Numbered from the stretch's first letter, positions 11,767-23,970 are shown. The stretch: DNA of 64,000 nucleotides from Lasiodiplodia sp. COLG20 (GCA_009801085.1 VNWV01000008.1:1798001-1862000), one strand, 5' to 3'. Notes: generated by a model from the sequence alone, not told the origin. A program made the numbers and translations.

Positions 11767-12215
11767 TGGTCCAGCTTCAGATTTGGTACAGATCATGAAC
11801 AGCTAGAAACCGCTCGACTTATGTAGGCAATGGAAGCTATCGTCTGGACGTGAATATGCAATTACCGAGTCTATAATTTTGCACACAAAACACTACTTCG
11901 ACGATGCATAACGCGAACTTACAAGAATCTTCCCGCCTCTCGGCGATCAAATCTACTGGTTTTGGCTGCCAACAGCTGGCAGGAGGGTGGTGGTGATGAG
12001 AGAACGGTCATTGGGTAGACGCGACAAGCGCAGGCCAGGCAGTGATCGCGCGCGTCAGCCAGCGACCTAGAGCTTCCTGGAGCTCAGCACCACCAACGCC
12101 ATCACCTCCGTCTGCCACTGCCATCGCCCAACACCGCACCACAACCTCTCCGACTCGAAGCCCTCCGTCCAACCTTCGTCGCCCGCCTCCACACCCTCTC
12201 TCCACCTTCGCAACC
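11767..12215. other. Intergenic with relic foldback arm; PRE4 upstream region
   Basis: Contains a decayed arm of the foldback family at 11824-11850 (22 of 27 positions match the 605 copy, including GAAGCTATCGTC) just past the HCNGP stop. The rest is the upstream region of the beta-7 gene. Confidence 0.6.
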
Positions 12216-13201
12216 ATGAACCACTTCCCGCAGGCCTGGGGCAGGGTAAGCTAGCTGCAGAAGCCTTACCACCTCGCCGCCAAGTGACTTTTCAGCTAAT
12301 GCAGCACCATGCAACAGCCCAGAGACGACGTTTATGGCGCGTACGACCATTCCTTCCTTCAGAGCAACGGTCCCATGCAGCACACCCAACAACCCATCGT
12401 GACCGGCACCAGCGTGGTGGCAGTGAAGTACAAGGATGGCGTCGTCATTGCCGCCGACAACCTAGGTGCGTGGGGTTCAGCCACAGGCTACAGACCACGG
12501 TCCCTTGCGAAAGCATTTTACTAACAGCGTTCCAAAATGTAGCATCATATGGCTCGCTCGCACGCTTCACCGACGTCAAGCGCCTCCGCGTCTTCAACAA
12601 CAAATCCGTCATCGGCTTCGGCGGCGACGTGTCGGACATGCAGTACCTGGACCGGCTGCTCACCTCTCTCTCCATCCGCGAGGACTACAGCCAGCATGAG
12701 GCCGCCGAGGACGATGTGTCGGGCGAGCAACAGCCCCTCGGCAGCGGCGCATCGCTCAATGCCAAGAACCTGCACACGTACCTGTCTAAGGTGCTGTACC
12801 GGCGCCGCTCCGAGTTCAACCCGCTGTGGAATGTGCTGCTGATTGCCGGCTTTGACCACGATGGCAAGACGCCTTTCCTCGCCCACGCCGACCTGCTCGG
12901 CACCACCTTCTCCGCGCCCGCCCTAGCCACCGGCTTTGGCGCTCACCTCGCCACGCCCATCCTGCGCAAGCGCGTTCCGGATGAGGCCGCCGCGCGCGAG
13001 CTCAGCCGCGCCGATGCCGTCCAGCTGGTCAAGGACTGTATGAAGACGCTCTTCTACCGCGACGCCCGCAGCTTGGACCGCTACTCGATTGCTGTCGTCG
13101 AGCGCGGCCGCGATGTCGAGCTCAGGGAGAATGAACAGCTGGAGAACCAGAGCTGGGCATTTGCCGAGAGGATCAGGGGCTATGGCACGCAGGTCAACTA
13201 A
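12216..13201 (+). CDS. 20S proteasome subunit beta type-7
   Basis: Non-catalytic beta-7 subunit (yeast Pre4, human PSMB4) of the 20S core. Three exons, 12216-12245, 12318-12465 and 12543-13201, give 278 residues. The 10-residue first exon MNHFPQAWGR joins PRDDVYGAYDHSF, the standard fungal opening; AG sites nearer to exon 1 break the frame. Conserved pieces include PIVTGTSVVAVKYKDGVV, DNLASYGSLARFTDVKRL, IGFGGDVSDMQYLDRLL and TGFGAHLATPILRK. The C-terminal tail is long, as in Pre4. Lies 2.5 kb from the beta-6 gene. Confidence 0.97.
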
Positions 13202-14082
13202 AGATGGCCAGGAGGTAGCTTTCTCTGTGCAGACGTGGCGGGGATAAAGAGAGGAGGCTATGCATGGCCCAGGAAATGAACGATAGACTTTTTGACTGTA
13301 CACCATCTAGGCCGAGCTGTCGGTAGAGAGCACGATCATCACCGTGCGTAATTCGTGATTGCTCTTCGACGGCGACTTTTGCATGAGAAAGGAATATCAT
13401 GACTTGTTACACCTGCACATTCATTGCCTTCCGTTGGCACGACGTTCAGCATGCTCGAAGAATACTCTCGAGGAGTCGGACCCGAAGCAGAGGCGAGCAA
13501 GTCCTGAGGGCGTCTATCCTGTCATCGAGATGAACCTAACGTCAAGAACAGCGGCCAGATTTATTACAGGACACGAACCAAAGAATACGACTTTCCCAAA
13601 ATTCCTTTAGCCTTTGATTCCAATATCCGGATGCATCCGTAAACTTGCATTTTTGCGCGGATAGGTGCCCCAACTGCCTCCATAGAAAGAGTGGCGCCAT
13701 TTTCGTGGGACAGACAAGACTCGACCTGCTGTGAGGATCGATCTACTCGCCTGCAGCAATGATAGGTCATCTAGTATAGAGGCAATAAAGGCACAAGTGT
13801 GAGAGTCATTATCTAATGCAGTCATTAATGATATACATGTTCATCTATTGCGTTCAGGATAAGGAACGCGGATCGCTCAACCTTCCAGAAACGCCTGGTC
13901 ATCAAGATGCTGGTATCAAAAGGAGAAAGAACAGAAATGCCGCCTGCATCTATGCAGTGGTCAACAAAGGAGAAAATGTGCATGCTCAATCCCACCCGGT
14001 CATGTGCTATCGTCGTCAACGCTGTATCTACACGGCTTGATGCTTTTGGGGTTCCGATGTAAAATGCTCAGTAGCCACTTTC
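13202..14082. other. Convergent intergenic region
   Basis: This stretch lies between the stop codons of the beta-7 gene and the Sfk1-like gene. It holds both 3' ends. No gene, repeat or RNA was recognised. Confidence 0.6.
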
Positions 14083-15094
14083 TTAGAAGTACGCCTGGGT
14101 CGTGGGCTTGGCGTTCTCAGGATGGCCGTCGGGGTGATATGTGCTACCGTGGATGCCAGGGTGGTCGGGGTGGCTGTTGACGTAGTTGGTTGGGGCGCCG
14201 TTGGCATAGTGTCTGGTAGCGCTGGCGTTTGAGTTGGGGTACACGTTCGGGCCAGGGGCGCCCGTGCCGACGTAGTGGTCTTGATACAAGCCGGTCTGGC
14301 TGCTGCCCGAGTTGTTGCCCGCCTCGGCCATCGCGATGGCACTCTCCTTGCTGTGGTGGTGCTTGGTGCGTAGAGCAGGGATAAAGTCGATGGCGAACGA
14401 CCAGACGTAAAAGGCGTAGATGAGGGCGATGACCCATTCGATGATGGCGGCGGAGTTGCGGTGGTGCCGGTTACCCAGGACGCCGAAGGCGATGGCCAGG
14501 CCGAGCTCGACGAAAATGAAGGCGAGCTTCACGTAGAAAGACGCGCGGAGGAGTTTGCTCTTGCGATGGTAGACACCGAGGCGTTGGTACTCGATGCAGA
14601 CGAAGATGGCAGATACGATGTAGCCGCCAATGAAGAGTACCAGGAAAACATCGTGCAGTGTAGGGTGTCTGAGAGTGTCGAAGATGGCGAGAAGGATCAG
14701 ACCTGCTGCACCAACAATCGCACCCAGGATCGCAATGATAGACCAAGTCTTCTGCCACCACGAAGTGTTTGGGTGAAGACGGCCACGATGCCGCAGCCAG
14801 CGCTCGATGATGAAGACAAGATCAAAGGTCACGACGGATGCAGCCCCCATGGCAATGAACAGAGGCTTGAGCTCTTGCGCCCCAACATCAGAGATGTAGC
14901 TGTGTTGTTCGTCAGTCTCCCTTAGCCCAGCCAAAGAGATCCGATCATACGTACGCGATAGTCTGGTTAGACTCCATAGAGGCATAGCGAGGGCTTCCAT
15001 CGGCAACGATCCATGTTAACAGCATCGCAAGCAGCATTGCGAGCCATACGACACCCGCAACAAGCGGAACCATCCAATACTGTAGACCCAGCAT
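14083..15094 (-). CDS. Sfk1/DRAM/FRAG1-type plasma-membrane protein
   Basis: Six-helix membrane protein of the Frag1/DRAM/Sfk1 family. Yeast Sfk1 helps place PI 4-kinase activity and phospholipid asymmetry at the plasma membrane. Two exons, 15094-14955 and 14899-14083, give 318 residues. Exon 1 starts MLGLQYWMVPLV and encodes the first membrane helix and part of the lumenal loop. The family signature YISDVGAQELKPLFI follows directly after the splice. Helices then run through FIAMGAASVVTFDLVFII, IIAILGAIVGAAGLILLAI, VFLVLFIGGYIVSAIFVC and two more. The cytoplasmic tail is His/Asn/Gly/Pro-rich and unstructured. Function is inferred from the family. Confidence 0.88.
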
Positions 15095-16124
15095 GGCTAA
15101 TCAAGCCGCGGCCGGGATGAGCGAGTTGGTGTTGTGGACTACGAGCGAGGTCGCGTGCTCGAAGGCAAGGGTCCAGAGTACGGGAGAGCGTATGAGCGAG
15201 TCCAGTGTAGACGAGGAAAATTGATTAGGCAAGAGCACAGAAGGTGCGAGCCCATGCGGAGTAGAAGTAGCCGTCCCAGGGGGCGGTGATGGGCGCAGAG
15301 ATTGCGTATGTACGGCTGGCAGTGTAGCCGGCGAAGAGTCCTGCATACGTCACAAGCACCCGCCTTGTCCCGGCCGGGGCCTGACCCGCCCTGTCAGATG
15401 GGATGGATGCAAGTGCCACCCGCTGCGGAGCCCGCTAACTCCGTCATCCGGGTCGTCGATTATTCAAAGCATCCTGCTCACGGCCTGCTGCTGAGTACGC
15501 GGACCCTGTGGCTTATCGACGGATTTTGGTCATCGCCCTGGTGGGTGAGGTGGCTTGCGGCTGTGACGGGCGGCTGATCATCCAAGCGGGAGCGGAAGGC
15601 AAATGACGCAGAGCGCCTCAGGCACCACGATCTTCCAACTTTCAAATCGGCGCTAGAATATTTTGCTTCCACTGCTACAGACCCTTGTGCCAGTCTTACA
15701 ACGGCAGCCCGACTCTTGATGTGTGGAAAAAGACTGAGGCGTTGCAGGATGACAAATTGACCGAAGCCAAATTCAACGCTACCGCAGGTCTCAGGATGGT
15801 GACTGTCTTGGGCGATGTGGAAACATGGATGGGCGCAGAGCGATGCGGCTACAAACCGAATCTAACAGTACCTAGTCAGACCACAAAGCTAAACGGTGCG
15901 CGCCAAGGCAGAAAGTGACGCTGCGACCGGGCCCGGCGTTGCCGCGACAGGCGGAGCGGGCGAGAGCATCGGCCGGGATGCCGGCGCAATGATAATCCGT
16001 CGTTTGTGCGCGCCAAGCCCACAACTCCTCGCGCACCCGAGCGACTTTTGCCCAAGTCGACCGCGAGAAAGGCGAACCCTCACCTGCGACCACCACCGCC
16101 CGACCGACTAACCGTACAGCAACC
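15095..16124. other. Divergent intergenic region
   Basis: About 1 kb separates the Sfk1-like gene from RPL36 and holds both promoters. Short open frames look like chance. No repeat was seen. Confidence 0.5.
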
Positions 16125-16870
16125 ATGCCGGAAGTCAAGCAGAGGTCTGGCCTCATCCGCGGCCTGAACGCCGGCCACGTACGTCCATATTCCTGCCTGC
16201 CGCGCCCGCGGACTTTTCGAGCTGCGACCTGCGACGCTGCCGCTCTTTCGAACCTCGTAAATCGCTAACGAATTTTCGTTCCTGCTATACAGAAGGTCAC
16301 CCCCCACCAGCCCAAGACCAAGATCTCGAGGACCAAGGGCCACCTCAGCAAGCGTACCGCTTTCGTCAGGGACGTTGTCAAGGAGGTTTCCGGGTACGTT
16401 GGATCCAGCCCGGCATGCACGCATGCACATAACGAGTGAAGAGGAGGAACGGGGCGCTCAGCCCAGAGCACCCCGAGGAACGCACGCATCGGCCGAAGAG
16501 CGAGCACGGGAGGAATTGGACTTGATCAATGGTTGGACAACGATGGCTGACGGCTTGCCCTAACAGTCTCGCCCCGTACGAGCGTCGCGTCATCGAACTT
16601 CTCCGCAACAGCAAGGACAAGCGCGCCAGGAAGCTCGCCAAGAAGAGGGTACGTCGTCTCGAACATCCGTAACAAAAGCATACCAAATCAATCCCGGCCG
16701 ATATCCCGCCCAGCGAATAATCTACTCCTACCTTCTACCGCCACACGACAAGCAATCCAAAATACAGAATACTGACATTCTCGTGACAGCTCGGTACCTT
16801 CGGCCGTGCCAAGAGAAAGGTCGATGAGATGACCAAGGTCATCGCCGAGGCCAGGAGGGCAGGCCACTAA
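16125..16870 (+). CDS. 60S ribosomal protein L36
   Basis: Cytosolic large-subunit ribosomal protein eL36. Four exons, 16125-16178, 16293-16393, 16567-16648 and 16790-16870, give 105 residues, the standard size. The protein starts [19 protein letters not shown] and contains the family blocks [57 protein letters not shown] and [16 protein letters not shown], each rebuilt exactly over the splice sites. Introns of 114, 173 and 141 bases are longer than most in the window, as is usual for fungal ribosomal protein genes. It lies head-to-head with the Sfk1-like gene. Confidence 0.98.
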
Positions 16871-17311
16871 GCGAGGGGATAAGAGCAATCTTCCGGTCAA
16901 CAGGGTTCTTTTTCTCTTTCGCTTTCCAAATGCAGGGGGGCTTACGGGATGCACTGCTTCTTCTGCTCGGAAAAAAATGGATGGTCTTTACATGAAACGA
17001 GAGACAATGGGACTTCCCCCAGGTCAGAGGAGTTCTCTGATGGGTCTCTAACGAAAATCCGATAAAAAGCGGCATCTGCCTCCCATTTCGAGTTCAGAGC
17101 TGTTCATCCGTGACTGATTCCCATTAAATGTTCCAAAGAGTCGCCAATTCATTCAAGAGGTTTCAGTGAGTGTCTATCCATACGATATGCTGCTATAACA
17201 GCTATCTATCAATCCGCCCGTGTTGCCCACAAAGCTACTACTTTGCTCGGATACCCAATGAAACCCCACGCAATGCACACTCGCTGCCCCTCAAACAGAA
17301 GTGGCGGCTTT
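16871..17311. other. Convergent intergenic region
   Basis: The 3' ends of RPL36 and the UBX gene face each other here. Nothing else was recognised. Confidence 0.6.
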
Positions 17312-18927
17312 CTACTTTCGGCCCTTGAACAAGCCCTTGTTCAGCATAGCCTTCAACTTCGACTCCTTGTCCCCAGAGCTTGCCTGCTTTTTGGCCGGTG
17401 GCGCATTCTCCGATCCCGCGTTTGTCTTCGTTGCCTTCTCGTCCGAGACAGAGGCGGCAGGCGGCTCCTTGACCGTCATTTCGTGTCCCTTCGCATACCA
17501 TTCCTGCTTCAAGCTGCGCGATGTCCGCGCCGCGCTGCTCGCACCATCTTCCCACACCAGGTTCATCAACTGCCGGCCCTGGAAGCCGAGGTCCGCGACC
17601 AAGCGTTTGGTTTTGTCTTCCTTGAGGGTGACGAGCAGGCCGCGAGCGCCGGGATACTTGAGGGCGAATGGCTGGTCCGGGTACGCGAGCACACCGCGCA
17701 CGCAGGCGTACAGCGCGGCGGTGGTCTCCTGCTTACCGAAGCGCGCCTCGACGTGCGATGTGTCCGGCAAGCGAACGCGAATCGTCACTCCCTCAATGGC
17801 AGCGAGCTTTTCAGCTTTAGCCTGCTCAGCCGCTGCAAGCTCGGCGTCCGAGGCGAGGCGCTTGTTCTTGCCCGCATTCTGGAGAAGTGCTTGGTGCGAT
17901 TTGGCGTGGTCAATGGTTGGGACGTAGTCTTCTTCATTAAAGGCGGTATTGCGGACTGCGGCTGGAGTGGTCGAGGTGGAAGGTGTATAGATAATCATAG
18001 GTCGTTGATCAGGCCCGGTGACCGTGTCTGACGAGGTAGTATCGGGTTCAGATGCGGGCGCTGCTTCTGCTGCAGGTGCTGAGGCAGGCGTTGTGTCTTC
18101 TTGTGAGGTCGGAATGACATCCTCCATAGCTGATGTAGAGGGCTCTGGTGGATTAGGCTCACAAGCAGCATTGTCGGGTGCTGCTGGCGTGGAAGTCTCT
18201 GGTGCCGCTGCAGATGTACCTGCGTCGTTGGCATGCACTCCCTGTGCTTCCTTGGTGGCCTCGGGTGTCTCCGCGCTCTTGAAATACCCCGATATCTCAG
18301 TCATAGCCTCCTCCAGCGACTTGCCGCTGTCTCTGAACGAGCAGCGGAGCAGTTGGCTGCCGCCCGTCAGCCCATGCTGTGCCAGCGTCTTCTGTAGGTC
18401 TGTGAATGTGCCCACTTCCTTCCCCATGATGTTGAAGATCGGCATCTCGTAGTTCAGTCGGCCGGAGCCAGAACCGCCAGAACTGGTGACGGCCACGCCC
18501 CGCTGCGTGAGGTTCAAGTTCTTTTCCGATACTGTCTCGAATACACGCAGAACCTGCCATAACGACGTGTCGCTAGGGAATTTGTGGGTGAGGCGCTGTT
18601 GTTCGAGCTGGAGGGCGATATTGACGACAGAGGGGGATCGGGAGCCTTGCACAAGGTCGAGCTTAGCACCAGGAGGGAGGTTCGCGAGTCTTATGGTACG
18701 AGAGAGGTCAACGGGTTTGTTGTTATATCTGCCCTCGGCGTTAGTAGAGCTACTTTCGACATGGAGGGGTAGCTTGCGGGGCAAGCCTACTTCAAGGTGA
18801 AGTTGTCGGGGTTGAGGTTGAACTTGGCGCAGGCCTCGCTGAGGACTTCAGTGAGGTGCTTGGCGGGCGTGGTCTTGATGCGCGCGGTGCGGGCGGCCGT
18901 GTCCACTACGACGACGTGAGACGCCAT
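17312..18927 (-). CDS. UBX-domain protein, TUG/ASPL (Ubx4) type
   Basis: Probable Cdc48/p97 cofactor. Two exons, 18927-18791 and 18728-17312, give 517 residues. The N-terminal ubiquitin-like TUG domain is split by the intron (donor GTAGGC): KFNLNPDNFTLK joins YNNKPVDLSRTIRLANLPPG. A second ubiquitin-like stretch follows (NYEMPIFNIMGKEVGTFTDL). The middle is Ala/Thr/Pro/Glu low complexity. The UBX domain (about residues 370-455) starts TIRVRLPDTSHVEARF and contains FALKYPGARGLLVTL in place of the usual Phe-Pro-Arg loop. The C-terminal tail is Lys-rich, with KAMLNKGLFKGRK at the end. The domain order matches yeast Ubx4 and human ASPSCR1. Binding to Cdc48 is inferred. Confidence 0.88.
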
Positions 18928-19757
18928 GCTGCGCGGAGCACGCAGAGGGACGAGACGCCGATGATGGTGTAGTGCAGCAGGTCAAGCAGGCGGGAATACG
19001 AGCAGTCGCTCGAGTGTCGGCGGCGGGTCTCGCGAAGGTTGCGGACAGATTCGCGAATGAAGAATGAGTACGCAAGAATGATCACAATGTCCTTCTCAAA
19101 GCGCGTCGCGGTGATGCCGGCAAGTTGTTGTGCCATCGCTGGGTAGGTAGGTGCGTTACGGCGGCGAAGGAGCTGCGGACCGAAGCTTATGGAACCTATG
19201 CGTGGCGCGCCCACAACAGAGCCAGCTGTGCGCTTGATCAGGTACGCGCCTCCGGGACGTTTGCCTGATAGTGCACTCCACCAAACATCTTGGAGGATAG
19301 TTCGCCGCACCAGGCTGACATTGCCCACAACGGCCTGCCAGTGATGTCACGCCTTGTCGACGTTCTCCGGCCTCGCTAAGCACACCATTGCCACCCAAAA
19401 CGGCAACCCTAAATCACGGCATTAGCGTGTCACACAGATCCCGTCATCAGACAGTACGATCGTAGCCATTTGGGCGGCGTTTGCACTCTTACTGACTTTG
19501 TACATTGTCTTCACGCTCAGCAACCGACTATTTCTCTCTAAAGTCAAACGGAACTTAGCGGGTGTGGTTGCTCAGTTTTGGTTTCACAGTTTCATCTCCA
19601 GTCTCGACAATGTCACTCGATGTCATTCATGTCCCCCTAAAGGCCAAATCAGAATCAAATTCTCGACGCATAAATAGAAGAAGATCAAAATAAAAGGACA
19701 AGAGACGAGAAAGACACTATGTTCTAACCGGCCATTCCAAGCCGTCCTCTATCTATT
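18928..19757. other. Intergenic region
   Basis: Upstream of the UBX gene and downstream of the secreted-protein gene, both minus strand. A minus frame (19328-18906) overlaps the UBX start by about 20 bases and is probably leader sequence. No repeat was recognised. Confidence 0.45.
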
Positions 19758-20441
19758 TCAGCACTTTTGCCCTGGGTATGGGCAAGGCTTCGTGGACGAG
19801 GGGGTCTTGCGTGGCATCGTCGTCGAAGACTTGGTAGTGATAGTAGTCTTATGCTCTGATTTTGGCGGGCGGCACTTTTCACCGGGATACGGGTAAGGGC
19901 AATGCTTTCCTTTCGACCAGGTGGATTGAGTCGGCTTGGCCTTGCTGGTAGGCATAACCGACCCCTTTGTGATCGTGATGAATACAGTCTTCTCGGGCTG
20001 AGGCGCACGAGCTTCCATGAAGTGTTCGGTAGGAAAAGCGATCGCTTCCGAGTGCTGGGTGGCCGACGAGCTGGCATCGGCGCTAAGTGCAGCCTCGATT
20101 GGAATAAAGATACGACTCGATCCGTCGTCTTCAGTAGGGACCGGAAGGGGGCTGAGACCTTCCTCCAAAGAAATAGTAGCGGTCTGGGTCTGCGCAGGAC
20201 TTACACCGCCGGTATCGCGGGCATGGACAGGGAGAAGAGATATTGTCTCCGTAATTGTAGAAGTCTGCCCCGGGAGGTTCAGGAATCCATCGGGCCAGGT
20301 CATTATTCTCGTCGTCTTGGTCGTCCTAGGGGGATGGATGGTGATGACCTCAGGAAATGAGACGGTACTGGCCTTCGCCGGAGCAGCCTCTACTAGGGCC
20401 ATTCTAGCAAGAATGGCGACAATTAAAGCGTTGGAAATCAT
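19758..20441 (-). CDS. Small secreted Thr/Pro-rich protein with paired Cys motifs
   Basis: Single exon, 227 residues. The N-terminus MISNALIVAILARMALVEAA is a likely signal peptide, with cleavage near AAPA. The body is rich in Ser, Thr and Pro and probably O-glycosylated. The C-terminus carries two related motifs, CPYPYPGEKC (181-190) and CPYPGQKC (220-227), joined by a basic Thr/Ser/Lys linker, and the protein ends on the last Cys. There is no GPI signal and no catalytic motif. I do not know a family with this layout. It could be a wall-bound or secreted effector-like protein, but that is only inference from size and signal peptide. Confidence 0.7.
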   Translation of the reverse strand: MISNALIVAILARMALVEAAPAKASTVSFPEVITIHPPRTTKTTRIMTWPDGFLNLPGQTSTITETISLLPVHARDTGGVSPAQTQTATISLEEGLSPLPVPTEDDGSSRIFIPIEAALSADASSSATQHSEAIAFPTEHFMEARAPQPEKTVFITITKGSVMPTSKAKPTQSTWSKGKHCPYPYPGEKCRPPKSEHKTTITTKSSTTMPRKTPSSTKPCPYPGQKC

Positions 20442-21678
20442 GGGACCCGGTATGGGGTGTGGAATGAGGATGGATCTGCGTTAGTGCTATTCTGTGGTAC
20501 TTCCTGTACTTTTGAACTCAACAAAATTTGCTCGCGTCAACTTCCCAGAAGTTAGCGGGTTCGGTATAGGAGTAATAGCTACTTTGTTCTAGCTGTTAGC
20601 ATATGTTTTCTAGCATGTCGGGGAGCTCGACATGTTAAATAGAAGAGGGATTGTTTCTTAGCCAGTAAACTCGGACAAAGGCGTTGTGCGGCTACGGAAA
20701 GAAGTGGCCGAGCATAAAGAAGTCAGAATCCATTGTCGACTGCTCTTTGAACATTGTTCTGGGCACTGGTAATAGAAAGCCACTAGTGGAGGCGCACCGT
20801 TGCTTTGTTATCTGATAGCGGTGGCTGATAATTCGTTTGTCTATTACTAGACAGCCCTTAGCCTTGAATGATGAGAATACGAAATAGACTAGAAGAGCCT
20901 AGAAGGAAAAGAAGGATATATTATTGGGAGACTTTGCAAAAGTGGCCACAACGCGCGCAAGACCAAAAAAAAAAGGGAAAGAGAAACACGCGGGCCATGA
21001 GAAGAAGTATCTCCAAGTAAGTGAGTAAAGTAGAAGTATGGAAATCCTATAGTTTGCCGGAATTGGTAAAATGACCTAAAAGGTAGGAGAAGTGGAAGTA
21101 GATGATCCGAAGATCGGAGCAGACCGGAACCACGCCGAAGCAGGGGTAAAAACAAGGCTGCCGCGCCTCTAGGTTGGTTCTACAGCGGTGACAAAAACGA
21201 TGCGAGATGTTGAGCACCTGGAAAGCATCTCTTCGCTAGATGATAGGCTTCTTGATCGGGTGGGTGCATAGTTGCTTCAGGGTGACCGGGGTCCGCTTTG
21301 GCCTTGATGAGGCTCAAATTAGCACAGCCCGACGCGGGCAACGCGTGGACTTGGTCCGACGAGGTGCGCGGGCAAGCAGCCGAGTCTCTGAAGTTCTGCG
21401 ATCGCCATTGGGCATATCCGAGCAAGACGAAGGTGGTGCGCTCGCGATGTCGGGCTGTGGGGATGGTGTGTGATGTTGTTGGCATCATGGACCGCGGACG
21501 AGCGGTTTGTGCTTACCCCAAAGGCTCGTGATTGGCTCAGCCGAAGCGGGAAGCTACGAGATTTGTTCTTACCGCAACGACCGACTCCAACTCCCCGTAA
21601 CCCGCCTGCAGCCCGCTCCATTGCCTCTCCCCTCCACAATCGCTATCGTCGCCGGGTGACGGCCAGCTCCACATCAAC
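20442..21678. other. Divergent intergenic region
   Basis: 1.2 kb between the secreted-protein gene and CYT1. It includes an A-rich run near 20966-20975. No gene or RNA was recognised. Confidence 0.5.
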
Positions 21679-22980
21679 ATGTTGGCTAGATCAAGCCTCC
21701 GTTCGGCGCGCACCGTCGGCACCGCTGCGCGCAGCTCCGCCAGCAGGATAGGCACGGTACGTCCAACTCGTCCCATCCACCGTCGCCGCGGGTGCCATCA
21801 CGGCCGTCGATCATCAATGCCTCGACGCGAACGTCGTAGCTGACCCTGTATCGTGCAGCGCTCTGCCTCCAGCTCCAGCGGCCCTGCCGAGGAGGCCGCC
21901 TCTTGGAAGTCCACCCTCGCCGGCTCCGCTGCCACCGCCGTCGCCATCGGATCCATTGGCTGGTACTATCATCTCTACGGCCGCAATGTCCACGCTATGA
22001 CTCCGGCGGAGGAGGGGTGAGTCGCACATACCGAAGGATTGATGGAGGCGTTGGCCTTGTTGTGCCAGGATGCTGCCGCTGCCATCATCCGACACGCCGG
22101 AGGAATCAACACTAACATGGGACCAGTCTGCACCCTACTCAATACCCGTGGGAGCACTCCAAGTGGCACAAGACCTTCGACCACCAGGCGTAAGTCACAC
22201 GCGGCGCATCGCAGCCCGTCACAGCCACTGATGATAAGGCAGTCTCCGCCGCGGTTTCCAGGTTTACCGCGAAGTCTGCGCCTCCTGCCACTCTCTCTCG
22301 CGTGTGCCCTACCGTGCTCTCGTCGGCACCGTTCTGACCGTCGACGAGGCCAAGGCCCTTGCCGAGGAGAACGAGTACGACACCGAGCCCAACGATGAGG
22401 GCGAGATCGAGAAGCGTCCCGGAAAGCTGTCCGACTACCTGCCCAGCCCCTACAAGAACGACGAGGCTGCTCGCGCTTCCAACAACGGTGCTCTGCCCCC
22501 GGATCTCAGCTTGATGGTCAAGGCCCGCCACGGTGGCTGCGACTACATCTTCAGCTTGCTGACCGGTTACCCCGAGGAGCCCCCGGCGGGCGCTGTCGTC
22601 CAGTCGGGTCTCAACTTCAACCCCTACTTCCCCGGTACCGGTATTGCCATGGCCCGTGTCCTCTATGACGGCCTCGTTGAGTACGAGGATGGCACTCCTG
22701 CTACCACCTCCCAGATGGCTAAGGACGTCGTCGAGTTCCTCAACTGGTCTGCTGAGCCTGAGATGGACGAGCGCAAGAAGATGGGCTGGAAGGTTCTGGC
22801 TGTCGGCAGCGTTTTGTTCGCGCTCAGCGTTTGGGTGAAGAGGTACGCCGAAGCCTGGCAGTCCCAGATACGCAAAAGGCCGCCAGATGCTGACAGTGTG
22901 TGTGTTACAGGTACAAGTGGTCGACGATCAAGACTAGGCAGCTCGTCTACAACCCCCCGGTCTCGGGCAAGAAACACTGA
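21679..22980 (+). CDS. Cytochrome c1, mitochondrial
   Basis: Heme subunit of respiratory complex III, passing electrons from the Rieske protein to cytochrome c in the inner membrane. Five exons, 21679-21756, 21859-22016, 22127-22189, 22243-22842 and 22911-22980, give 322 residues. The N-terminus [20 protein letters not shown] is a typical matrix-targeting presequence, followed by a hydrophobic sorting segment ([14 protein letters not shown]). The heme site is CASCHS (Cys112, Cys115, His116). The sixth-ligand Met is in [14 protein letters not shown]. The C-terminal anchor is [19 protein letters not shown]. Two small exons encode [20 protein letters not shown], which is conserved. The stop at 22978 follows PPVSGKKH. 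Confidence 0.97.
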
Positions 22981-23970
22981 GTGTAGGAGGAAAGCGGAGG
23001 CTGCGAATGAGGTGAAGAGGTTGGATCTCCCGCAGAAGGCGCGCAGGGCCCGAATGTACAGCATCAGAGACAAACGAGCGAAATTTCCTTTGTGTTGACC
23101 ATTACGTAGAGGAGCGGCGGAGACGCTCTGTGTTACTTTTGAATTGTACCATCAATTAACCTGCTTTTGCGAGCGCACGGTAGGTTTCAGAAGATTGAGC
23201 CCTGTGCCCCGCACAAGGACGTTGTAACTCTTTCTACGTGGATAGTTGAAGCAAACGTCGGGCGCCGATGTGGGTTTTAGCCTTGTACGCGTACATCTAG
23301 ACGACTGTCCACCTACTTTAGTAGGGCACGGGGATGGTGGTAATTGAGATGGTCACGGGCAGAAGGCGCGCCGCACTGGCAGTCGGCAGAGTGGGATCTG
23401 CTGGTGGGCGTGCTCGGCAGCGTGACGGCCCGCATTCGGCAGTGATGGGCGGTCAACGGCGTGGCAGCCGAGCTATTTCTGCGACTATAATGGCAGGGTA
23501 ATGCAAGGAAAACAGTGTCGCAACGGAGGCGGGCGTGGCAGATGAACCTCGAGGCGACCCGGCTGCGCGGCGAGCGCGATGCCCGACAGCGTATGGAGCG
23601 CGGATGCGCAACAGGGTTGGTGCCGAGCGGCCCAATGACGAAGCGCAGCGGGTCTTGGGATTACGACTCGGAGGGCCATGGCCGCAGCTCAGGAGATGGA
23701 CATCTGAATCTGGGATCTGGTGCCAGCATGCCACTACCGTCTTGCTGCGCCCGCCGCCCTTAGCCCACCCCATCTGCCGCCGCTTGTGTTTGCGCCGCCG
23801 CGTTCTAGCAAAGCGTGCCGTCATTCGTTCCGTCGCACCTCTGACACTCCTCCAACCTTCGCGTCGCCCGCCCTCCCCGCAACGCGCATCCTAAGGGCCC
23901 GCCAAATTATTCCTACGGCCTGCATGCCGCTGCCCGCCAGGGTCCACGCCACCGAGCAGCATCGCGACTT
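22981..23970. other. Intergenic with relic foldback element
   Basis: Downstream of CYT1 and upstream of the kinase. Bases 23239-23264 match the foldback arm (GGATAGTTGAAGC then ACGTC), and about 23296-23316 carries a partial inverted partner (GTGGACAGTCG on the minus strand). No gene was recognised. Confidence 0.6.

Noticed and set aside
16394..16566. Possible C/D snoRNA in RPL36 intron 2
   Set aside because: A C-box-like GTGAAGA and a CTGA can be found, but the C box is imperfect, there is no terminal stem and no guide match I can support.
18906..19328. 140-codon minus frame upstream of the UBX gene
   Set aside because: Overlaps the UBX start by about 20 bases in another frame and has no recognisable domain; more likely leader or promoter sequence.
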